Shown: in pieces, positions 27,155 to 35,379 of the stretch
How positions within the stretch are numbered: position 1 is the stretch's first letter
Layout: every line of letters starts with the position of its first letter
NCBI GenBank assembly: GCA_963828825.1
Contig: CAWHGF010000004.1
Coordinates: forward strand, 868,001 to 932,000
Reading direction: 5' to 3'
Length of the DNA: 64,000 bases
Origin: Bog-473 sp963828825
GTDB taxonomy: Bacteria; Actinomycetota; Acidimicrobiia; Acidimicrobiales; RAAP-2
The notes under the pieces: model-generated
Told to the model about the DNA's origin: nothing
The model's input: the letters and a program-made list of their open reading frames with translations, nothing else
The model's database searches: none
Made by a program: the position numbers and the translations under genes

Positions 27155-27178
27155 GAACTACTGGCCGGGCCCATCAGG

Positions 27179-27988
27179 TCACGATGTGGCGGACGGAGCC
27201 TCCCCTGCCGGCTTCAGCGTCGACATGATCAACTTGGTCTGCGCGTAAGGCGGCCCCGCCGTCGTGCCGCCGTCAATTGGCAGTACAACCCCGGTGATCT
27301 GCGCCGCGCGGTCGCTGGAAAGGAACACCACGGCGTTCGCAACGTCCTCGGGCTGGGCCTCCCGCTCAAGGGGCTGCATGTACTGGAGCACCGGGCCCAT
27401 CTCGTAGGTAGTGATACCGGTACGGATGTGAGCGGGCGTGAGGCAGTTGACCCGGATACCGTACGGCGCCAAGTCGATCGCCATGCATTTTGTGGCGTGC
27501 GCAACGGCGGCCTTCGAGGCCCGGTATGAGATCATGCCGGTGCCGGCGTTGAGCGCCGCTATGGAGGCGTTATTGATGATGCAGCCGCCGCCGTGATCCT
27601 TCATGTACCGGCCGGCACGCTGGGATCCGGCGATCACCCCAAAGAGGTTGACGCTCATGATGCGGCTGAAGTCCTCGAGGTCGTCCGGCAGAAACCGCTT
27701 GAGCGGGCTGCCGATCCCTGCGTTGTTAAACATGATGTCCAGACCGCCGAAGCGGTCAACGGCGAAGTCGACCAGTGCCTGCACCTGCTCGACGTCGCTC
27801 ACATCGACCTGTTTGAAAGCGGCTGCGTCTCCGATGCGCTCGGCCACCTCGTTTCCTCGCTCCACGTCGAGGTCTGCCACAACAACCCGTGCTCCTTCCA
27901 CCACCAGCATTTCGGCAGTCGCCCGACCGATGCCGCCCGCTCCGCCCGTCACGATCGCCACCTTCTCGATCAGCTCTTGTTCTTTCAT
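27179..27988 (-). CDS. SDR-family oxidoreductase
   Basis: A 269-aa classical short-chain dehydrogenase. The NAD(P)-binding 'VTGGAGGIGRATAEM' is at residues 14-28, and 'VADLDVERG' places an Asp after strand 2, which favours NAD. 'NNAGIG', the active-site 'NNASIAALNAGTGMISYRA' followed by 'SKAAV' (Tyr-x3-Lys), and 'GVVLPIDGG' near the C-terminus are all present. It is intact and convergent with the P450 gene. It probably oxidises or reduces an alcohol or keto intermediate of the island's pathway. Confidence 0.92.
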   Translation of the reverse strand: MKEQELIEKVAIVTGGAGGIGRATAEMLVVEGARVVVADLDVERGNEVAERIGDAAAFKQVDVSDVEQVQALVDFAVDRFGGLDIMFNNAGIGSPLKRFLPDDLEDFSRIMSVNLFGVIAGSQRAGRYMKDHGGGCIINNASIAALNAGTGMISYRASKAAVAHATKCMAIDLAPYGIRVNCLTPAHIRTGITTYEMGPVLQYMQPLEREAQPEDVANAVVFLSSDRAAQITGVVLPIDGGTTAGPPYAQTKLIMSTLKPAGEAPSATS

Positions 27989-29010
27989 GCTCCGACACTA
28001 CGATCTCGTTGCATCCTGTGCCGCTGCATGGAAGTGCGATCCGTCACATCGGCCACAGGTCGTCGTCGATCGGCACCCGTGCGGAGCGCCACGTTGTGAT
28101 CTGGGATCGACTGGTGAGACCGCCTGACGTGATCCGGAGGTGTCCGCATTGTTGACGGAGGTGACGACAAGAAATGGCTGCGGCTTCAGGATGGTTTGGG
28201 GCCTCGATCCCGCCGACGACCTAGTGCGCTTAACTGGTGGTCCACCATCACATTGGCAAGGTGATCTTTCGTCTCAGTAGTTTGTCCCCTCCCCTTGCTT
28301 GCTGTTCCGTCCATCCAGTTTCCACCCGTCCACCCAATTCGTCGCAGTAGTAGAGCGCTCTACTACTGCAAGAGGCATCAGACGGTCGGCTGTCACAGCT
28401 GTCCGAAACGATCCACGAAGCGGACGGAAATACCATCAGGGTCGAGGCGCCGAGCCACCAGATAGCCGGCACCCATCCATCCGCGAGGGTCTATTTTGCC
28501 AAAGGACAGATAGGTCCCGGGAGCCCCACTGGCCGCGGGGATTTCGCGTGCGCGTGAGCAATGGCGGCTTCAGTCCGCGACTCAACCCCCTCGGGAGGAG
28601 TTGAATCGGCCACCTCCGCCTGGTCTCCCCTCAGCCGGGCAGACTGCCGATCGCGATGGCATGCGAATCGTGGCTCGTGGGGTTTACGAATTGGAACGAT
28701 CCCAACGGCCTGATTTTGCACAACGTTCACGCAATAGCTCGGGTTCTAGGGACAACTCGTGCCGCCATTCGTGCTGCTTTGACAGCGTGACCAGCGTCAC
28801 CCAGATGCTGGTCCTACCCTCCTTCAGAGCGGATCAGGCACCCGATAGTTCGGACATTGGCAGCGAGAACATTCGGAGCCGCTGCGGTAGTGCTGGTGTG
28901 ACTCGTATGAATCGCCGCACCGACAGTCGGGCAAATCTACTTGTCGCATCGCCTCACTCCTTTGCTGACGCCATATGCAACTACCCAGGATTGGCGAAAT
29001 GAGTCCCGAC
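27989..29010. other. Poorly coding accessory stretch
   Basis: There is no convincing gene over about 1 kb. Near 28393-28575 the minus strand carries a frame with 'GTYLSFGKIDPRGWMG' and 'LDPDGISVRFVDRFGQL', which looks like the C-terminal end of a protein. An upstream stop leaves it without a start, so it is probably a relic of an unidentified gene. The rest shows short random frames and a lower GC content than the flanks. Confidence 0.35.
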
Positions 29011-29190
29011 TTACGTCAGCATCCAGATCAGTAAGGCAATCGGAGCCCACGAAATAAGGATCAGCGCAACTGCAAGCGCGATGCCCCAAGCGCTTCGGGA
29101 CTCCCAGTCCTCCTGCGATTCCGGCCAGCGCCGAGTTTCGTAGGTGTACTCATCGAAGAGAACCATCTGCTTCGCTTCGGTTACCGACAT
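29011..29190 (-). CDS. Small single-span membrane protein, unknown
   Basis: A 59-aa frame: a polar N-terminus ('SVTEAKQMVLFDEYTYE') and one long hydrophobic helix at the C-terminus ('GIALAVALILISWAPIALLI'). A modest AAGG site lies about 8 bp before the ATG. No relative is recognised. It stands alone in accessory DNA, so expression is uncertain. Confidence 0.45.
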   Translation of the reverse strand: MSVTEAKQMVLFDEYTYETRRWPESQEDWESRSAWGIALAVALILISWAPIALLIWMLT

Positions 29191-29214
29191 CAATAGACCT
29201 TGCCCAAGTTGCAC

Positions 29215-29530
29215 CCCAGTTGAAACAACGTGAGCACAACGTCCGCGGAAACGTTGCGATGATCCGTGCGTACATCTGCGGGTATGTTGCGCGGTTTAGG
29301 CGTTGCCCTCGCACTAACCCGGCGCGGCTATTAACGACAAGAATCCGATTTGATGCAAACAGGTGATCCGTGCGGCATTTTGAGCCAAGTTGCGCACCCA
29401 CAGAACGATGCGTGCGCGAACGACAAGGCACTCCCGGTGACAAGTTGGTGACACACCCCCTCTGACCTGCACTGTTACCCCCCGTACCTGAGGCTGAGTC
29501 AAAGGGTCAACGCCCACCGGCAGGAGATGC
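29215..29530. other. Intergenic stretch
   Basis: There is no supported gene. The last bases before 29531 contain an AGGAGA ribosome-binding site belonging to the small frame that follows. GC content is lower than the window average. Confidence 0.3.
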
Positions 29531-29833
29531 ATGCACCTGAACACAAACCCCCACGCAGTTACTCATGGCCACCATTCGAAGAGGGCAATACCGTGGCACT
29601 TGTCCCCGGAGCCGAAAGCGAACGCGCCATTAGTGTTTGTCGGCCGCATCTGTGCTGACTGCCTGGACGACAAGGTCAACGATGGCAGCAGCAAGACCTG
29701 GAAGGCACTGCACAAGCCCGATGCCTTTGGCAACTTCGGGAAGATGTGCGCCGACAAGCCGCAGGTGGACACGCGAAGACCGCCTGCTCCGTCTCGTCAA
29801 CGCCTAACGGACCGCAGGAGACGAAGCGCTTGA
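29531..29833 (+). CDS. Hypothetical small protein
   Basis: A 100-aa frame preceded by an AGGAGA ribosome-binding site. The middle ('FVGRICADCLDDKVNDGSS') contains a CxxC pair and the rest is polar. I do not recognise the family. The C-terminal 20 residues are Arg/Pro-rich and may be out-of-frame read-through. It could be part of a decayed phage- or island-derived module with the two small frames that follow. Confidence 0.35.
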   Translation: MHLNTNPHAVTHGHHSKRAIPWHLSPEPKANAPLVFVGRICADCLDDKVNDGSSKTWKALHKPDAFGNFGKMCADKPQVDTRRPPAPSRQRLTDRRRRSA

Positions 29834-29978
29834 GGAAGTCGGCGAAGAAGATCCGTCGTACGGCCAGCACTGCGGAAGGCCACGGCTGAGCAGGCTCTCC
29901 CCAATCTCGTGGCGGAACAGGCCGCGCTTACTGAACGGATCGGTCAGCTGGGTAAGCGGGTCGACGTCGTGTACCGCA

Positions 29979-30158
29979 ATGCCGAACGTCGCCTATGGGG
30001 GAACCACCAAGCAGCGAGATATCCATCGCACTGCTGAGCTGGCGCGCCAGGACCAGATCAGAGCCGACTGGAATTTCAAGGCGAACCAGACAAGCCATCT
30101 CGTCCTCCGCCAGGCATATCTCGCCAAGGCAGCCGGAGAGGACTGGGATGACAACTGA
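29979..30158 (+). CDS. Hypothetical 59-aa protein
   Basis: A short frame from 'MPNVAYGGTTKQRDIHR' to 'YLAKAAGEDWDDN', largely helical and charged. Just upstream, in another frame, is a coding-looking helical segment ('LVAEQAALTERIGQLGKRV'). A single frameshift may have split a larger protein of roughly 110 residues. Its last 11 bases overlap the next small gene. The family is not recognised. Confidence 0.35.
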   Translation: MPNVAYGGTTKQRDIHRTAELARQDQIRADWNFKANQTSHLVLRQAYLAKAAGEDWDDN

Positions 30159-30235
30159 CTTAGGGGAAGCCATCCGTAAAGTCGTGATCGACAGTCACGA
30201 TCACGAAATCGACGAGGCGATGGCACGGCTTATGT
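30148..30235 (+). pseudogene. Small gene interrupted by the ISL3 insertion
   Basis: The frame starts 'MTTDLGEAIRKVVIDSHDH' and runs into the ISL3 left end, where the IS supplies a foreign tail ('LYALNWGA', stop at 30264). Removing the element and one copy of the 8-bp duplication restores a 40-codon frame ending 'MSRTSNRTPEC' at 31700. The gene overlaps the preceding small frame. The product is unknown. Confidence 0.5.
30228..30235. repeat. Left target-site duplication of ISL3 element (GCTTATGT)
   Basis: The eight bases immediately before the left terminal repeat are identical to the eight bases after the right end (31661-31668). Eight-bp duplications are the rule for ISL3-family transposition. 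Confidence 0.95.
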
Positions 30236-30259
30236 GGCTCTACGCGTTGAACTGGGGAG
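30236..30259 (+). repeat. Left terminal inverted repeat of ISL3 element
   Basis: It starts GGCTCTACGCGTT and ends GGGGAG. Against the reverse complement of the right end there are three mismatches (positions 14, 15 and 17). Confidence 0.93.
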
Positions 30260-30290
30260 CGTGAGGTAGCGAGGTATCCGCGTACGCGGC

Positions 30291-30345
30291 CAGGGGTCCC
30301 GACATCGTTGAGGTTTCTTGACGACTTCAACGAGGAGGACCCCTG
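30291..30345 (+). repeat. Palindromic leader upstream of the ISL3 transposase
   Basis: CAGGGGTCC (30291-30299) pairs with GGACCCCTG (30337-30345), and the inner CGTTGA (30306-30311) pairs with TCAACG (30327-30332). The result is a two-tier hairpin ending 3 bp before the transposase ATG. In RNA it would bury the ribosome-binding region (GAGGAGG at 30332-30338). It could limit transposase translation or block read-through from outside; neither is shown. Confidence 0.7.
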
Positions 30346-30348
30346 ACG

Positions 30349-31656
30349 ATGGATGACGCTACCGGTCTGGCTGAGGCTCTGTTGGGACTCGACGGCTTCG
30401 GGGTGCTGGCGGTGGAAGAGACCCCCTCCGAAGTGGTCGTGACCGTCGAGACGGTGGTGGACTTCGTTGGGTGTCCGACCTGCGGTGTGCGCGCTGAGGC
30501 CAAGGATCGGATCCGGGTCGACATCCGGGACTTGCCCTGCTTCGGACGCCCGGCACGCCTCGTCTGGTTGAAGCGCCGCTGGCGCTGCGTCGATCCCGAC
30601 TGTGCGGCCAAGACGTGGACCGAAGGGACCGAGCACGTCGCTCCACGGGCCGTGCTCACGTTGCGCGCAGGCGCAGAAGCCACCCGCCAGGTCGGCGAGC
30701 TCGCCCTGCCGGTCGCTGTCGTCGCCCGCGAGCTCGGGGTGTGCTGGTGGACCGTGATGGACGCCGTGGTGCTCCATGGCACACCGCTCATCGACGACCC
30801 GACACGCGTGAAGAGGGTCCGGGCCCTCGGCATCGACGAGACCTCGTTCCTGTCTGCGACCAGAGAGCACCGAACGATCTACGTGACCGGCCTGGTCGAC
30901 CTCAACCGCAAGAACATGATCGACATGGTGGAGGGAAACGCTGCCGCTGACCTGCGGAGATGGTGTGCCGAGCAGGACCCCGCCTGGATGAGTGCCATCC
31001 GCGTCGTGGCGACGGATCTCGCTGAGAGCTATCGCAGCGGCACATCCCCGCACCTCGACCATGCCATCCGGGTAGCCGATCCCTTTCACGTCGTGCGCGT
31101 CGCCAACCGCTGCGTCGACAAGGTGCGCCGGCGCGTCCAGAACGAGACGCTCGGGCACCGGGGCAGGAAGTCCGACCCGCTCTATCGGATCCGCAAGCTC
31201 TTGCTCTCGGGCTATGAACGACTCGATGAGCGTGGCCATGAACGCGTGCTGCTCGCGCTGCGTCATGGCGATCCCCATGACGAACTCCTGGGAGCATGGC
31301 TGGCCAAGGAGTCGGTGCGCGACATCTACCTGACCGACGACCCCAAGGAAGCCCGAGTGCTCCTGGACAAGGCCATCGTCGGATGCAAGAGCGACGAGGT
31401 CGAAGAGATCCGCTCGCTCGGTGCCACACTCGAGCGCTGGCGTACCGAGATCTTGAACCACCATCGCACCGGAGCCTCCAACGGCCCGACCGAGGGCCTG
31501 AACCTGTGCGTCAAGAAGGTCAAGCGCGCCGGACGGGGCTTCACCCGCTTCGACCACTACCGGCTGCGGGTACTCCTTCACGCCGGCGGCGTCACCTGGC
31601 CCAGGCCTCCGTCACCACCGAAGATCAGAACCCGCTCTCCCCACTCAAACGCGTAG
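30349..31656 (+). CDS. ISL3-family transposase
   Basis: A 435-aa protein with an N-terminal zinc-binding region ('CPTCGVRAEAKD', then 'WRCVDPDCAAKTW'), a helix-turn-helix ('VVARELGVCWWTVMDAVV') and the DDE_Tnp_ISL3 core: 'ALGIDETSFLS', 'VVATDLAESYRSGTSPHL', 'DPFHVVRVANRCVDKVRR' and 'ASNGPTEGLNLCVKKVKRA'. The length is typical for ISL3. The stop codon lies inside the right terminal repeat. It is intact. Confidence 0.97.
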   Translation: MDDATGLAEALLGLDGFGVLAVEETPSEVVVTVETVVDFVGCPTCGVRAEAKDRIRVDIRDLPCFGRPARLVWLKRRWRCVDPDCAAKTWTEGTEHVAPRAVLTLRAGAEATRQVGELALPVAVVARELGVCWWTVMDAVVLHGTPLIDDPTRVKRVRALGIDETSFLSATREHRTIYVTGLVDLNRKNMIDMVEGNAAADLRRWCAEQDPAWMSAIRVVATDLAESYRSGTSPHLDHAIRVADPFHVVRVANRCVDKVRRRVQNETLGHRGRKSDPLYRIRKLLLSGYERLDERGHERVLLALRHGDPHDELLGAWLAKESVRDIYLTDDPKEARVLLDKAIVGCKSDEVEEIRSLGATLERWRTEILNHHRTGASNGPTEGLNLCVKKVKRAGRGFTRFDHYRLRVLLHAGGVTWPRPPSPPKIRTRSPHSNA

Positions 31657-31660
31657 AGCC
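31637..31660 (-). repeat. Right terminal inverted repeat of ISL3 element
   Basis: Read inward from 31660 it begins GGCTCTACGCGTT and matches the left repeat at 21 of 24 positions. The transposase stop TAG (31654-31656) lies within it. Confidence 0.93.
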
Positions 31661-31668
31661 GCTTATGT
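31661..31668. repeat. Right target-site duplication of ISL3 element (GCTTATGT)
   Basis: This is an exact copy of 30228-30235, immediately outside the right terminal repeat. Confidence 0.95.
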
Positions 31669-31735
31669 CGAGAACGAGCAACCGAACACCGGAATGTTAA
31701 TGACAAATGAGCAATCCGCCGCAAGTGATCATGTT

Positions 31736-31755
31736 CACCGCCGTCGAGGGCGGTG
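31736..31755 (-). terminator. Hairpin downstream of coiled-coil gene
   Basis: CACCGCC (31736-31742) and GGCGGTG (31749-31755) form a 7-bp perfect GC-rich stem with a 6-base loop. It lies about 14 bp past the stop of the minus-strand gene at 31769. There is no T-run, so it is only a candidate terminator. Confidence 0.4.
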
Positions 31756-31768
31756 TCACTTCAAATCG

Positions 31769-32194
31769 CTATTTGCGGGCCTTCTTAACCGCCTTGGCCA
31801 GGTGCTTCATTTGCCGACGAAGGTTCTCCAACTCCGCCTGAACGTCGTTCGATCGTTTACTGACCTCTGGGCTGGTTTCATCCACTCGCTCCGAGAGCCT
31901 CTCAACTCGCTCCGAGATCTCATCGATGTGTTTCGCGAAGATGACAAGACTAGAAAGGGTCGCGCGACGAAGCAAGTCCGCCTGCTCTGCACGGCTGTTG
32001 GTCGACTCCTCGCCGACCTTCGCGGTGATCTCGTCGACCTTCTCCAAAATGACGTCGATGTGCATCGCAAGTGTGGCGAGACCCCGAAAGGCCTCGCGTC
32101 CTAACAAGTCTGCTCTTGTGGTGATGCTGGGGGAATTGTCGTAACTCCGTTGAGCCGCCTCAATGAGCGACTCAATTTCGCCTTGTGCGCTCAC
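31769..32194 (-). CDS. Coiled-coil hypothetical protein
   Basis: A 141-aa, mostly helical protein with heptad-like repeats: 'LATLAMHIDVILEKVDEI', the related 'LVIFAKHIDEISERVERL', then 'LENLRRQMKHLAKAVKKAR'. The two 'HID.I...V' segments look like an internal duplication. There is no signal peptide or enzymatic motif. It lies just right of the ISL3 insertion in accessory DNA. The function is unknown. Confidence 0.6.
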   Translation of the reverse strand: MSAQGEIESLIEAAQRSYDNSPSITTRADLLGREAFRGLATLAMHIDVILEKVDEITAKVGEESTNSRAEQADLLRRATLSSLVIFAKHIDEISERVERLSERVDETSPEVSKRSNDVQAELENLRRQMKHLAKAVKKARK

Positions 32195-32549
32195 GGCGAA
32201 AGCCTACAACTCGGTGAAATCTGCGCACTTCGTCAGCTCACCACGATGGAGGAATCCGCGGCCCGTATCGGCGCACCGATGACGGCGGCTCGGTCAGAGT
32301 TCAGCCGCACCCAAGATGGTTGACGCGTCACGTGCCGCGTGAACCGCGTCATCGACGCCAGCCCCGAGACCCACCAGATGCTGGTGGGTGCGCTCGGCGA
32401 TCCCTCCTGACGATACGAGGGGATCGCGCGGCAGGGAGACGCCGCGTCCACCAACCGGCAATCCACTTGACGTCGTGGTGGTGGGCGTCAGGTCATTGCC
32501 GCCCACGTCACGGGGGGCCTTCCGACCGCCGGCGGGTCGTCTCCTAGGC
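32195..32549. other. Intergenic stretch
   Basis: I see no supported gene here. It separates the coiled-coil gene from the small gene at 32550 and contains only short frames on either strand. The end has a GC-rich segment around 32540-32560 that may serve as a terminator. Confidence 0.3.
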
Positions 32550-32870
32550 CTACCCGAGACGGGTCTCGGCCACCCGGCCTCCCTCCACGTCGAGGGAGGC
32601 CACGGGTCCCTTCGTGTCGCCGCGCAGGCGAACCTCGTAGCGCCCGTGCCCGAGGGCAGGGAACAGAGCGGCGTACAGCTCGCCATCGGGGATGTGCCGG
32701 GCCCGGACGGCGACATGAGTGCCGTCCCACGGAGCACCGCCACGGCGGATCTCGATTTCGGAGCCCGCGAGGGCCGCCGGCGCATGCACGATAGCGGCGC
32801 CGACATCACCCCCGATGTCGAGCACGACAGACCCTTCTTCGCTGGGACCGAGTAGATGGTGGGTGTCCAT
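32550..32870 (-). CDS. Conserved hypothetical protein (106 aa)
   Basis: The protein starts 'MDTHHLLGPSEEGSVVLDI' and contains 'GAAIVHAPAALAGSEIEIR', 'THVAVRARHIPDGELYAAL' and 'HGRYEVRLRG'. It appears all-beta, and I recall similar short proteins in other actinobacteria without a known role. It follows the DUF4331 gene on the same strand, five bases after its stop, so the two are likely cotranscribed. Confidence 0.65.
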   Translation of the reverse strand: MDTHHLLGPSEEGSVVLDIGGDVGAAIVHAPAALAGSEIEIRRGGAPWDGTHVAVRARHIPDGELYAALFPALGHGRYEVRLRGDTKGPVASLDVEGGRVAETRLG

Positions 32871-32875
32871 GACGC

Positions 32876-34378
32876 TTACGGCGCGACCGACACTGGCGTC
32901 ACGGACGGATTCGAGTATCCGCTGTAGGGCGTCCCCAGGTAGGGGAACACGTCCAGGTAGTTCTCGGTGCCCTTCGCCGAGAGGTCGGTACCAGTGCCAC
33001 CGGTCGTGAGCCCGAAGTCGACCATTCCTGCCGAAGCGTCAGCAGTGAACGAGGACACGACGAATCCCAACGTGGCCCCGGCGACCGCGCGTAGAGCGAT
33101 GGTGGCCACGTCGTCGAACACCCTGCGGCCGTTGGGCCATCCGGCCACGTCGAGTCCGAGGAGGCCCAGGCTGTTTGGACTCGAGGACGGAGGGATCGCC
33201 GTGTTGAGGCGCAGCATGTCGGCCTTGACGCCGGTGCCGTTGAAGTTCGTGAACGTCGGGGCGGGGGTGATCACCCCCGCCGGGATCCCCGTGAGGAAGA
33301 TCGCCTCGATGTCGGGCCGCGTGTTGGGTGAGCCGCTGTTGTACTTGGCGAGGTTGGGGAAGACGCCCGGGTACAGGCTCGGCAGTAGCTGCGGCAGCAG
33401 CGGCTCGGCAAAGAAGTTCAGGAACTCCGTACCGTCCGTTGTCGGCGGCTGCGTGTTCCACACGTCCTTGGCGCCGATACCGATGAGGAGCTCGTTGGTG
33501 AGCGGGTTGCCAAGGCGCGACACCTGGGTCCACGGGCCGCTCCAGAGGTCACCTCCATTGAGCCAGTTGCCCCACACCCGGACGCGTTGGCGGCTGGCCG
33601 TCGTCCACACGCCGACGACGGCGGCGGGGTCCCCCGGGCCCGTTGGCGTGGACCGGGTGAGCTGGGCCGCGGGGATCTGCAGGGCCAACGTGTGCACGTT
33701 GACGTCAGCCGTCGAATTCACGCCCGGCATACCGTTCATCAAGCCGGCGGCGGGACCGCCGGCGTGGTCGCCGGCGAAGGGACGCAGGTCTCCCAGGTCG
33801 AAGAGGGCGCCCAGGTCCACGTAGAAGCCCTCCGCCCGCTGCCCGGCGAACACCTGAGCCGAGAACGGTCCCGCCCCCACCGCGTGGATGGCGGCGGACG
33901 CCAGGCCCGCGTAGTTCGGGGTGGACAGCGGCCCGATGTTGCACGGCGGGGACAGCAGGCCAGAACCCAGTACGACTGACGAGCCTCCCCAGCGATTGGC
34001 CGGATTGTGGTCGATGCGGGTCAGCGTGTAGGTCTGCTGGCGGTTCCAATTGGACGAGGGCGACGGGGGTGTCAACGACGTAATCGGGCCGTCGTTGTAG
34101 AGGAAGGATGACGGGATGTTGTTGACGGTCGTGAAACTGAACCGGTAGCTGATGTCCGGGACACCGTCGCCGGTGTTGTCAATGTGGATCTCGTAGAGCA
34201 CATCATCGGCGAACTCGTAGAAGTTCGGGCCGCCGCCGGGAGCCTGGAGCGGGATGTAGTTCGCGATGAGCGTGACCGTCCCTGCCGCACCCGCGTCGGG
34301 GCTCATGAAGGCATAGACATCCGTGCTGTCGGCCACGGGATCCTTCGAGATCTCGGGCGCTTCGCGGTGTGACGACAT
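32876..34378 (-). CDS. DUF4331 domain-containing protein
   Basis: A 500-aa protein beginning 'MSSHREAPEISKDPVADST', the near-invariant start of the DUF4331 family, followed by 'DVYAFMSPDAG' and 'YIPLQAPGGGPNFYEFADD'. The C-terminal part has 'WPNGRRVFDDVATIALRAV' and ends near 'FPYLGTPYSGYSNPS'. Members are often secreted or envelope-associated and have no established biochemical role. No signal peptide is visible. A Tat-substrate gene lies just upstream on the same strand. Confidence 0.93.
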   Translation of the reverse strand: MSSHREAPEISKDPVADSTDVYAFMSPDAGAAGTVTLIANYIPLQAPGGGPNFYEFADDVLYEIHIDNTGDGVPDISYRFSFTTVNNIPSSFLYNDGPITSLTPPSPSSNWNRQQTYTLTRIDHNPANRWGGSSVVLGSGLLSPPCNIGPLSTPNYAGLASAAIHAVGAGPFSAQVFAGQRAEGFYVDLGALFDLGDLRPFAGDHAGGPAAGLMNGMPGVNSTADVNVHTLALQIPAAQLTRSTPTGPGDPAAVVGVWTTASRQRVRVWGNWLNGGDLWSGPWTQVSRLGNPLTNELLIGIGAKDVWNTQPPTTDGTEFLNFFAEPLLPQLLPSLYPGVFPNLAKYNSGSPNTRPDIEAIFLTGIPAGVITPAPTFTNFNGTGVKADMLRLNTAIPPSSSPNSLGLLGLDVAGWPNGRRVFDDVATIALRAVAGATLGFVVSSFTADASAGMVDFGLTTGGTGTDLSAKGTENYLDVFPYLGTPYSGYSNPSVTPVSVAP

Positions 34379-34408
34379 GGTTTCCTCCTGAATGTGTGAT
34401 GGACGGGA

Positions 34409-34756
34409 TTACGGACGGGCGGCGGACGCCAAGCTTCTGGCGAGTGCGGGGGAATGGACGACGACCTCCCGCTCGCCCTGGAACAGGCTGATCTCGCCGG
34501 TGTTGAGGTCCTTGACCTGAGCGACCAGCGGTTCCGTGAGGTCACCGCTGTCGTCCGCGGCATCGCTGACGCCGGTGTCGACAGCCGGAGCGTCCGCTGC
34601 GGTGCTGGCGACGAGCGTGGAGATGCCGGGCACACTGCTGGCCACGGCAACGGCTGCGGCGGTGAACGTGCCGCGGCGCAAGAAGTTGCGGCGGCTCAGA
34701 GCTCCCCGCCAGCCATCGGCGTCCGCGGCATGCTCGTCAGGCAGATCAGGGCTCAT
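34409..34756 (-). CDS. Tat-exported small protein
   Basis: A 115-aa protein. The N-terminal 'LSRRNFLRRGTFTAAAVAV' is a twin-arginine signal with its hydrophobic core, ending near 'STLVASTAADA'. The mature part ('EPLVAQVKDLNTGEISLFQ', 'GEREVVVHSPALARSLAS') is short, acidic then mixed, with no cofactor motif. The start 'MSPDLPDEHAADADGW' puts the RR motif about 25 residues in, which is normal. It precedes DUF4331 by 30 bp in the same direction, so a shared operon and envelope function are likely. Confidence 0.75.
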   Translation of the reverse strand: MSPDLPDEHAADADGWRGALSRRNFLRRGTFTAAAVAVASSVPGISTLVASTAADAPAVDTGVSDAADDSGDLTEPLVAQVKDLNTGEISLFQGEREVVVHSPALARSLASAARP

Positions 34757-35379
34757 GGCCTTCCTCCATTCTCCTGGAGTATCCGGCGCCGTACGGGAGT
34801 CGGATGTCAGCGCCGCGAAATTTTTCGGCGAAATTCTCGGCCCACCGCAACTGGACTCCGGGAGGTACCGAACGAGATCAGTGAGCCGCATCGAGCCGCA
34901 TGTGGAAGGGCGACGGCCGGAGCGCGTAGGTCAACGGTGAAATTTGCTGGGGCAGTACCGAGACCTCGACGTCGCGTGCAAACGTCCCGTCTGAAGCAGC
35001 TCGCGCCGCGGGCCACGGACACCCTGGCCGAAGGTAGCGACGGGAGCCATCGACGACTTCGTCCCCCGGGAACCGACACGACTCTCGGTGCCACGGAGAA
35101 CTGCCTTCCTAACTTTCCCTATCTGGGGTTCGGCGGGTACAACACACCCAGCGTCGCGTCGTGACGAGCACGTCGGCACACCTGCACACACATCTCGCGG
35201 TCGAGCAACCGCCTGGCCCCAGGGAGGGTGCAGTGTTCATCGATGTCGGGGAGGGGTGGGGGCGGCCGTCACCTCTACGCAACCCGACCGCGACGGCGCC
35301 GAGCTCGAGATTTGCCCGGCTTCTGGCCCAGGCCAGCTGATCTCGATCGATATCGGATTTCCGGCGACCGGACCGGAGG
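34757..35379. other. Intergenic region containing a DUF4331 relic
   Basis: It lies between the Tat-protein gene and the VOC gene stop. There is no intact gene. The only recognisable feature is a DUF4331-like C-terminal scrap on the plus strand at 35084-35164. The remainder holds no supported frame. Confidence 0.4.
35084..35164 (+). pseudogene. C-terminal relic of a second DUF4331 gene
   Basis: The plus strand encodes 'LGATENCLPNFPYLGFGGY' and 'NTPS' before a stop. This resembles the end of the DUF4331 protein encoded at 32876-34378 ('GTENYLDVFPYLGTPYSGY'). It is on the opposite strand and upstream sequence does not continue the family. It is probably the tail of a lost paralogue. Confidence 0.5.

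Larger units (their letters stand above)
30236..31660 (+). mobile_element. Complete ISL3-family insertion sequence (1425 bp)
   Basis: The element is bounded by 24-bp imperfect inverted repeats (30236-30259 and 31637-31660), matching at 21 of 24 positions and both starting GGCTCTACGCGTT. It is flanked by the perfect 8-bp duplication GCTTATGT. It carries one intact transposase gene. A 55-bp palindromic leader lies between the left repeat and the gene. Intact ends, intact gene and unaltered target duplication suggest a fairly recent insertion. Confidence 0.95.
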
